Assembly (NCBI RefSeq): GCF_020283565.1
Contig: NC_060060.1
Span: forward strand, 64,403,257-64,467,256
Direction of reading: 5' to 3'
Length of the DNA: 64,000 nucleotides
From: Trifolium pratense
Taxonomy: Eukaryota > Streptophyta > Magnoliopsida > Fabales > Fabaceae
The position numbers and the translations under genes were made by a program. Under the pieces are notes generated by a model. The model worked only from the letters and a program-made list of their open reading frames with translations. It did no database searches and was not told the DNA's origin. Shown here in pieces: positions 56,150 to 64,000 of this stretch; position 1 is the first letter of the stretch; each line of letters begins with the position of its first letter.

Positions 56150-56360
56150 ATAGAGCAGCAATTTCACATTAAAACTCATGCATTAGGGTCAAAGGACAGT
56201 ACCTCCTGGTTAGAAGAAGGCTTGTTTCCCTTGTTTCTCATGTTAGAAGCCCTTGACGACAGCTTCTGGACAGAACCATGGTTTTCATTTATAAATGGTA
56301 TACGAGATTTTCTCGTGGATGAGGGGGGGAAACTCGGGACACTGTTCTTTCAAATCCTGC
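56150..56360 (+). pseudogene. Left part of a host exon split by the CACTA element
   Basis: It follows a good acceptor (CTTCCTCAG) and reads IEQQFHIKTHALGSKD...WLEEGLFPLFLMLEALDD and ...FSFINGIRDFLVDEGG without stops up to the transposon edge. The composition is that of a real soluble helical protein. I do not recognise the family. A run of seven G at about 56323-56329 appears to put the last 30 bases out of frame with the right part. With one G fewer, the frame would continue across the TGC duplication. Confidence 0.5.
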
Positions 56361-57511
56361 CTTACAAGAATTCCTTGCATTTCCGACAAACATTTCCTAC
56401 CAAAATTGTATTTGTAGGTGAACAGTACCGGTTCTGAACATTTTCCTAAGTGGCACGCCTTTTGAGGAACGTTTCCTACGACCATTTTTGTAGGAAATGT
56501 CTTTGACCGTTGAATAAACGTTTCCTACAAACGTTTTCGTCGGAATTGTTTTATTTTATATAGAAATTAAAATCGAAAAACATTTCCTACCAACATTTCG
56601 TCGGAAATGTTTTATTTTAAAAATAAATTAAATTGGCAGAACATTTCCTACCAACATTTCGTCGGAAATGTTTTATTTTAAAATAAAAAAAAATTCCAAC
56701 GCAACACAATCATCATCAATGATGCTCCAACCACCCTTTACCAATAATATTGAATTGTGCAACGGGAGAGTACAACATTTCTTTCTTCTTCACCAAATTT
56801 CAACAAACACAACATTTCTTTCTTCTTCACTTCCATCTCATATTTTTTTCTTTAAATTTTATATCTATCTACTATTCTCTAATTTTGTGTGCACCGACAT
56901 CTATTTTGCAATGAGATTATTATACGGTTCGTTTTGTCTTTTTTTTGTGCATATTTTTTTGGGTACATGTTTTGTCAATTTATTTTATTTACATAGTTAG
57001 TTATTATATAATTTTGTATATTATTTTTATTAATCTTAATTTAATTTATTCTTTTTTTGTAGTGTGATTGTTGTTGTGTTGCTGCTGTTGTTGTTGCTTT
57101 TTGTGGCTTTTTGTCATCATATTACATTATTTGAGGTTAGTTTGTCTAATTTATTTGAAATTGTTAGGATAAAAAAAATATTATCATTATTCATAAAAAT
57201 ATTAGTTGATAAAGAAGTGGAGTTAAAAAAAATTAATATAAATGTTTTTTTATTATAAAAAAATTAATATAAATGTTATTATACTATATATAGTTTTGGA
57301 TAAAAAAAAATATTAGTGAGAGATGATATACGCAGGAGATGTTTAGTAAAAAAAATTATGATTATTAAAAAATATTAGTAAAAATATTAGTTTTGGATAA
57401 AAAAAAATATTAGTAAAAAATATCATCATTATTGTTTGATGTTTAGTAAAAAATATTATCATTATTGTTTTGAATTAATGTCAATGATATACGCAGGAGA
57501 TTGATCAATAT

Positions 57512-60500
57512 ATGTCTCATCGGAGTTGGATGTATGATAGAAAATATCCGGGTGGTAGGATAGTTAAAGCGCGTTTTAAGGATGGAGTTGAAGAATTTGT
57601 TACTTACGCGATGTCGCAAGATATTGTTAAAAGTGAGGGAGGGATAAGATGTCCGTGTATTAAATGTATGTGTGGGTCGATTGAGAGCGCAGAAAATGTC
57701 AAAGCTCATTTAGAGAAGGTCGGCTTTATGAATGATTATTATGTGTGGAAACATCATGGTGAACGAGAGCCGATGAATATTAATATTGAGTTTGATGTTA
57801 ATACGGACGTGTCGAGTAGTGGAGCGCAAGCGGAGTGTGGAAATTTTGGTCGGATGCAAGAAATGGTCGGTGACGCTCTCGGGGTGAACATGTCCTACGA
57901 AGGGGCGTCTGACTCGAAGTTATCCATGTGTGTGAGACTCTTAGCTGCCAAGTCAAATTGGAATGTACCGGAAGATTGCTTGGAGTTCTTCTAAAAAATG
58001 ATGTTGGATGCGACTCCTGTAAAAGACAACATGCCGACAAGTTATTACGATGCGAGTAGGTTGGTGTCGAAGTTAGGGTTGCAAGTTAAAAAGATTGATT
58101 GTTGTGTTAATGGGTGCATGTTGTTTTATGACAATGAGTTCAGTACAAATGATGACGCGTTGGAGGAGTGTAAATTTTGCAATGCACCGAGGTATCAAGT
58201 CCGCAACAGTGACATTCATCGCAAACAAAAAAGGGTCTCAGTCAAATCAATGTTTTATCTGCCAATCATACCCAGGCTGCAGAGATTGTTTGCATCGATG
58301 AAGACCGCCAGCCAAATGACGTGGCATTATTACAATAAAACAAATTCAAACGTGATGCGACATCCTTGTGACGGGTTTGCATGGGAGCATTTTGATACAA
58401 TGCATCCTGATTTTGCACAAGATCCGCGCAATGTGAGACTTGGATTGTGCTCTGATGGATTTACTTCGTATATCCAAGCGTCGGCAACGCCTTATTCTTG
58501 TTGGCCGGTTATTGTTACACCATATAATCTTCCTCCTGATATGTGCATGACAAAACCTTACATGTTCTTGAGTTGTATTATACCAGGACCTTCAAACCCA
58601 ACAGATGGAATTGATGTATATTTACAACCATTAATTGATGATTTGAAGAGGTTGTGGATTGGTGAATTGACGTATGATATTGCGAGGAAGGAGAATTTCA
58701 CAATGAGGGCAGCTTTGATGTGGACTATTAACGACTTTCCTGCATATGGCATGTTGTCTGGTTGGTCGACTCATGGTAAATTGGCTTGTCCCCATTGCAT
58801 GGAACACACAAAGTCTTTTAACTTGAAAAATGGTGGAAAGGCTTCGTGGTTTGATTGTCATCGTAGGTTCTTACCAGCAAATCATCAATTTCGGAAGAAA
58901 AAGAATTTGTTTAAGTTAGACACAACAGAAACTGATGGTCCGCCTCCTAAGATAACATCATACGATGTATTTCATAAAGTCAGTGGACTTGGACTATTGA
59001 AATTTCCAGATGTTGGCCACAGGATCAGATATGATGGATACGGGGAAGAGCACAATTGGACTAAAAGAAGTATTTTTTGGGATCTCCCTTACTGGAAAGA
59101 CAATTTACTGAGACATAATCTTGATGTCATGCATATTGAAAAGAATTTTTGTAACAATATACTACACACGGTGATGGATGTGTCCGGTAAAACAAAAGAT
59201 AACGAGAAGGCTAGGTGGGATTTGCCATTGTATTGCAAGAGACCAGAAATGGAGATACAACGACTTCCAAATGGCAAATATCTAAAACCCAAGGCTGTTT
59301 TTAGTCTAACTTCTGATGAAGCGAAGTCTGTTTGTCGATGGTTAAAAGAATTGAGAATGCCGGACGGATATTCTTCGAACTTGGCAAGGTGTGCCGACGT
59401 CAACACAGGAAGATTGCGGGGAATGAAAAGTCACGATTCACATGTTTTAATGGAACGGTTACTTCCAATTGCATTTTGTTCATTGCCAAACCATGTCTTA
59501 AATCCATTGTCTGAAGTTAGTCAATTTTTTAAAGATTTGTGTGCTTCAACTCTGAGGAAGGATGAACTTGTTAAAATGGATCAGAATATTCCTGTAATTC
59601 TCTGTAAATTGGAGCAAGTTTTTCCCCCAGGTTTCTTTGATTCGATGGAACATGTGTCGGTGCATCTCGCATACGAGGCTATGCTTGGTGGACCTGTTCA
59701 ATATAGGTGGATGTATCCTTTTGAAAGATTAATGGGTGAATATAAGCGAACGGTGAAAAACAAAGCAAGGGTTGAGGGGTCAATATGTGCATCCTACTTG
59801 CATCGGGAAACATCTCATTTTTGCTCTCATTATTTCACCCACTTGATGTTGACCCCAAAAAGTACGCGGAATGAAGTTATTGATGAATGTGAAAGGAGCA
59901 TGTGGATCTTATCTGTCTTTCGTCCTTCTGGATGTCTTTCTGGGGCACAGAAAAAATATTGGATGAACGATGCAGAGATGCAGTCAGCGGCAGTTCATGT
60001 GATGATTAATTGCAATGAAGTTGGACCATACCTTGAGTATTTTCAAAGATTAAATGTTGGTGACATATTTACATATTTTCCAAAATGGTTTAAGGATCAA
60101 TTGGAAAAAGTTGTATCGTCTCCACAAATTGACCATTTGAGAGCATTAGCTAATGGTCCTCGTAGGATGGCCAAAGAATGGCACACATATGTTGTCAACG
60201 GATATAAATTTCATACTCAATCATGGACGATGGGTAAGAAAACAATCAATAGTGGTGTTTATGTCAAAGGAGTCGGTGATGGAGGTGAAGATGAATTCTA
60301 TGGTGTGATTAAACACATTTTTGAATTGAGTTATCGATACGATAACAACGTTGTGTTATTTTATTGTGAGTGGTTTGACCCAACTAATAATGGAACAAAA
60401 ATTGATCCAAAACACAAAAATGTTGATATACGAATGGATAGACGATATAACTCATTTGATCCGTTCATCTTGGCAAGTAAATGTTCTCAAGTGTATTATG

Positions 60501-60826
60501 TACCTTATCCTTCTCATCACCGAGCTAAACGAGGGTGGTGTTCTGCTATCAAGACAAAACCAAGAGGTCAAATTGAAACAGAAGTTCCGGATATTGAAGT
60601 GCCTTACCAAGATGATGAAATGTCACATGTTCCGGATGTGATTGAAGTAGATCCGATTACAAATTTGGTTGATAAAGATGTTGATGGTCCTCAAATTGAT
60701 GCTCAAGTGTTAATAGAATTGTTAAACAACAATGAGGATGATGCAAATAACTCCGAAGACAATGAGGAAGATAGACATATAGACGAAGAAGACAATGAAG
60801 ATGGTATATTTTGTAGTGATGAATAA
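57512..60826 (+). pseudogene. CACTA transposase TNP2, one in-frame stop
   Basis: An open frame starting MSHRSWMYDRKYPGGRIVKA (transposase-associated domain, residues about 3-75, with CPCIKC) runs to a TAA at 57992-57994, then continues in the same frame to 60826. Total length is about 1,104 codons. The second part holds the transposase_21 core (CNAPRYQ, HNLDVMHIEKN, near 59115), then the DUF4218 region (YRWMYPFERLMGEYKRTVKNKARVEGSI, near 59700), then the DUF4216 region (about 60250-60530), and an acidic tail. Only the single stop between CLEFF and KMMLDATP breaks it. The protein would bind and cut the element ends. Confidence 0.9.
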
Positions 60827-61379
60827 GACTTGATGTAACTATTTTAGTGAAATGCTTAAATTTAGGGATCTGTCAGCGTCTTTTGTCATGCTCAATAACT
60901 GGTAAAAATATATTTAATTTGTATATTTTTTGAAATATATGTAGATTTATGTCGCTATGTAGATCTGTCAGCGTCTTATATGTTTTTAATTCTATAAAAT
61001 TGTTTAATTCCAAGCTCTATTGTTACTTAGCTTACAAAGGTTGATTACTGCCACACTTATGTTGTTAGCTTACAAAATGATGTTGTTATTACTGTCTGGA
61101 CTGTGGTTTTCGACTGGCTGCAGCTACCGTTTATTGTCTGCTATTCATGTTATTTTATTAGGCCTGTTTGTCTGCTTTTGCAGCAGCAACTCTGCTTTTG
61201 CAGCAGCAACTCAGTCTGCTTTTGGACTGAGTTTTTGTTTTGATTATTCAGTAGTTTTCCCGTGTGTTTGGCTCTATTTGTACCGTTTTCTTTCCTTGTT
61301 TTTGTGCTAGATCTTCTTGTATCCAATAATATGTTAGTACTCCTTATAATTGATTATTTTGTTGTGTGTGTAAAACTAG
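60827..61379. other. CACTA interior, no gene seen
   Basis: A 550-bp interval between the two transposon genes. It has a tandem pair of 'ctgcttttgcagcagcaact' at about 61170-61210 and a repeated 'gatctgtcagcgtctt' at about 60868 and 60962. It is likely intron or leader of the downstream gene. Confidence 0.5.
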
Positions 61380-62054
61380 ATAAAAGAGAAGGGTTCCAAT
61401 GTAGACATCCCTGACATCCACAAAGATACTCACACAAAGAGCACGGGTGCCTATGTGGATCAACGGTCTGAGACTACTCATGTGAACTTGTAATTTGATA
61501 TTTTTTTGAATTATTTTCTAATAGTTTTATGCATTAATTTTTATTTGACTTTATTAATTATTTATTATGTATGTATGCAGAAGTTATATGATGACTACAT
61601 TGAGAAATTTCTGGAAAAACATACTGAGTATTCCAACCGTGATGAAATACCCGGCATCATCCGACGAGATATTTGGCAGGAGGTATCTGGACCCGGGACG
61701 AAGAAGACCAAATATGGTTTTGGGAAGTTAGCCCCCAACGTGAGACATGAAAACCTTATCCATATTCCTACACCTGAAGAAAGGTCTCGTCTTGTAACAC
61801 TGCCCCCTGCGGCGCAAGCAGAAATTCAAAGATTGACTCAGGAGTTGCAGGCACAAAGAGAGGAGCTAAATAGGCGGGCCCAACAAGATGAAGAGAGGCA
61901 TCAAATGATGCAGCAAATGATGGAGGAGCAAAGAAGAGAAATGAGCGCGTTAAAGGAAATGTTAGCTTCTTCGTCCAGGAATGCTCCAATTGACGAAACT
62001 AATCCTCACGAGGACTCAACTAATTCTAATAATGGGGACACAGACACACATTAG
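61380..62054 (+). CDS. CACTA TNPA-like protein (Ptta/En/Spm), 3' exons
   Basis: Two exons with good splice sites and frame: 61380-61481 (IKEKGSNVDIPDIHKDTHTK) and 61581-62054 (KLYDDYIEKFLEKHTEYS...). The second contains GPGTKKTKYGFGKLAPN, then a Gln/Glu-rich coiled coil (about 85-145 of the exon), and ends in an Asn/Asp-rich tail. This matches the C-terminal half of plant TNPA/Ptta proteins, which bind subterminal repeats and regulate the element. The N-terminal exons are not found, so the gene is partial or the rest is lost. Confidence 0.7.
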
Positions 62055-62179
62055 ATAACAAAGGTATTACTCTTGATTTTTTAAGCTTACTCTTTTTGCC
62101 TCCCATATCTCATTTTCTCTCTTTTTATTGATGTTGCAGCAACTCTGTACAGTTTAGGGACTGATTTTGCGTAACTCGG

Positions 62180-62600
62180 ATGGCGAAACAGTCTGAAGTG
62201 CATGAAAAAGAGAAGACTTTATGTTGATCTGCTTATGGCTGAAGCGCTGGGGTTTTGTTGGCTCAAGCGCTGAAGACTTTCTATTCATTTTGATGCTGCT
62301 AATGTGGTAAACTGTATTTATAGAAAATCTAGCTTTGCTGCTATTAATTTAATTGTCAAGGATTGTAGGAAGTTAATGACTAGGTTGACAAATATATATG
62401 TTTTGTTTGTTGGTAGAACACAAATTATGGTGCTCACAATATGGCCTCTTTGACTAGTATTATAGGTAATAGAATTTGGGTAATAGTATTATGGGTACAA
62501 TTTGGCCTCTTTCTGTTTCTGTAGTTGTTTGCTGTTCCGTGTAACATTAATGGCTGTGTTTCAGCTTGTTCTTAATGAATTATGTTTAACCTCAAAAAAA
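62180..62600 (+). pseudogene. LINE RNase H fragment inside the CACTA element
   Basis: Pieces such as HFDAANVVNCIYRKSSFAAIN and VKDCRKLMTRLTNIYV, followed by YGAHNMASLTSIIGNRIWV in another frame, match the end of a LINE RNase H domain. They are followed by a LINE-type trailer ending CTTAATGAATTATGTTTAACC and an A run at 62594-62600. It is frameshifted and 5'-truncated, the form of a dead LINE insertion. Confidence 0.6.
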
Positions 62601-63519
62601 TGTTGTGTATCATATTGCTACTTTGGTATATTGCTACTTTGGTTGATTATATTGTTTTGGGATGCAATGGTTTTGTAATTGGCTTAATAATGAATTATGT
62701 GAGGGTATAAAATAAATGAATTTTCAGGTTTAAAGGGATTGTGGATATTTTTGACGAGGTAAAAGTTATCTCGTGGAAGTGGAGTGTGGAGAGATTGAAA
62801 ATAGCCCCGTGTCTTTTTTACGAATGGTTGTGGGAGCCCGGTATTTGTTTCAATAGTGGTTAGTGTTTCAGTTTTGGAGTGGGGCGCTGTTTTTGCTTTC
62901 CGTGTTTCCGTGTTTCTGTTTTTTAGTTCCTTTGCTGGGCTGTTTGTTTCTTTTTTTTTTCCTGGTTTGGCAGGCTGCCTCCCTTTTGGTTTTGAGGTGG
63001 GTGCTTTAGTTCTCCTTGAGGTGAAGCCCCTCCTCTGCTTGTACTTCTTGCTTGTTCTCTTTAGTTCTCCTTTAGTTCCTCCTGCTGTATCTGTTAGTAA
63101 TTGGAATTGGAGTTAGTTTTCAGCAGAGAAAATCTGAGTTTGTAATTGGCTGCCCTCATGAGTTAATTTTTAGGTATTGTGCAAAGGCTTAATTTTTAGT
63201 GAGTTAATTGGCTGCCCTCTTGACTTGTTGTGTAGTGGATTTTGCACACCTTGTGCTCAATTCACTCCTTATGTAGACCTTTGTAATTAATTTGATACCT
63301 TGTGTAGTGGATTTATACAAAATGAAATTTTGGGCGCCAAAATATTTCTTAATGAAGCAGAGCGAAAGTTCGAATTTTCAGTTTTTGAAAATTTGTATTT
63401 TTGGAGCCAAATTTGAATTTATTTGGTGCAAAATTCAAATTTAGTTTTGGTGCAGTTTTTAAAACCTAATTTTAATTCAATTTAAAAAAACCTGAAGCTA
63501 TTTTTTTTTTTTAAATATT
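62601..63519. other. CACTA right interior, no gene seen
   Basis: T/G-rich sequence with an 86-codon hydrophobic open frame (62856-63116) that I do not consider coding. Repeated phrases 'gagttaatt' and 'ggctgccctc' occur at 63145-63215. Confidence 0.45.
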
Positions 63520-63548
63520 AAATACAGTACCTACCAGATTTTCGTAGG

Positions 63549-63727
63549 TAATGTTCTGACTGAAAAGTTCTGACGGAAATACATTTCCTACCAAATTTTG
63601 TAGGTAATGTTCTGACGAAAGTGGTCCCCTTACACAAATACATTTCCTACCAAATTTCGTAGGTAATGTTCTGACTGAAAGTGGTCCCCTGACACAAATA
63701 CATTTCCTACAAAGTTCGTAGGAAATG
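63549..63727. repeat. Three-copy subterminal repeat of the CACTA element, 59-bp unit
   Basis: Units begin GTTCTGAC at 63549, 63609 and 63668. Each contains 'aaatacatttcctac' and ends 'cgtagg(t/a)aat'. Copies 2 and 3 are closest, sharing GAAAGTGGTCCCC. Such arrays are binding sites for TNPA-type proteins in known CACTA elements. Confidence 0.8.
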
Positions 63728-63860
63728 TTGTCGGAATAGTCAGCTTTTTTCCCTACAAATCTGTTGGTAGGAAATGTCGTCGGAAATGCTACAATTCCTA
63801 CGAAAATTGGCACTATTCCCACGAAAATTTTTGTAGGAAAGGCAGAGGATTCGTGTAGTG

Positions 63861-64000
63861 TGCGAGCTTTCCATTTCTGATAGTTCGGCACCTGAAACTG
63901 TCCTCAAACTCTTACAAATTCTCTTCATGGTACCTGAGAGGTTGTCTAATAAAAGTTGCTGTTCTGAACTCCCCTTCATATTGATAAGCAGAAATAATTC
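63861..64000 (+). pseudogene. Right part of the split host exon (runs off the window)
   Basis: Directly after the CACTA right end, the frame starting TGC GAG CTT is open to the end of the window (46 codons). It includes ELSISDSSAPETVLKLLQIL and MVPERLSNKSCCSELP. With the left part (56150-56360) it would make one exon of a helical protein. The gene is not identified. Confidence 0.45.

Larger units (their letters stand above)
56361..63860 (+). mobile_element. CACTA (En/Spm) DNA transposon, 7.5 kb
   Basis: The right end, read inward, is CACTACACGAATCCTCTGCC. The left end CTTACAAGAATTCCTTGCA is a recognisable but degenerate copy of it, with about one base lost and several changes. TGC occurs on both sides (56358-56360 and 63861-63863), the 3-bp duplication of CACTA elements. 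Subterminal regions (about 56385-56680 and 63520-63840) are packed with the palindromic word CATTTCCTACNAANNTTCGTNGGAAATG. It encodes TNP2- and TNPA-like proteins on the plus strand. Confidence 0.85.

Noticed and set aside
62856..63116. 86-codon hydrophobic frame in the CACTA interior
   Set aside because: T/C-rich low-complexity DNA gives Phe/Leu/Val-rich translation by chance. There is no partner exon and no family match.

Overview
This is a nuclear window from a flowering plant, most likely a legume of the Medicago/Trifolium type. That placement is inferred from AT-rich spacers, intron-rich genes with plant splice sites, a plant CK2-beta with an N-terminal extension, a plant DXO1, a chloroplast beta-amylase and plant-type transposons (SIRE-like Copia, CACTA with TNP2, hAT, Mutator and Stowaway MITEs, Helitron). 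There are no operons, phage genes or CRISPR arrays.

Host genes in order: DXO1-type decapping/deNADding enzyme (+, 5495-10033, 13 exons); casein kinase II beta subunit (+, 11985-14594, 5 exons); a Golgi-type GT4 glycosyltransferase in one exon, broken by a single-base frameshift (+, 17647-19540); ribosomal protein eL43/RPL37A (-, 20396-21887); tRNA-Glu(CUC) (+, 22057-22128); a receptor-like cytoplasmic kinase of subfamily VII (+, 48161-50700, 4 exons); plastid beta-amylase, BAM3-like (-, 52374-54844, 4 exons); and what looks like an exon of an unidentified gene (56150-56360 and 63861-64000) split by a CACTA transposon. They are a normal plant mix of RNA quality control, kinase signalling, glycosylation, translation, immunity-type signalling and starch breakdown. 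I see no functional cluster.

Transposons make up about half of the window. A 14.9-kb Copia element (23029-37920, minus) has two nearly identical 1.69-kb LTRs, ATCAT target duplications and an extra ORF after pol. It is interrupted by a 3.9-kb non-autonomous LTR element (28579-32511) whose far LTR is truncated together with the Copia RT core. A 7.5-kb CACTA element (56361-63860) carries TNP2- and TNPA-like genes and a LINE fragment. Smaller elements include nested hAT MITEs (43064-44250), a hAT MITE inside a LINE relic (2896-3470), Mutator-type foldback MITEs (38314-39021 and 44363-44717), a 398-bp foldback hairpin (12-409), a Helitron 3' end (1467-1495), two tiny tRNA-derived SINEs with target duplications, several Stowaway MITEs, and one MITE family with a copy in an intron of each of three genes.

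I found no convincing undescribed biological system. The best leads are the nested transposon stack with its secondary deletion, the host exon split by CACTA, the frameshifted glycosyltransferase, the intronic MITE family, and two unidentified gene-like fragments around 40.8-42.7 kb. Exon boundaries were set by reading GT/AG sites and frame continuity by hand. Untranslated ends were not determined.
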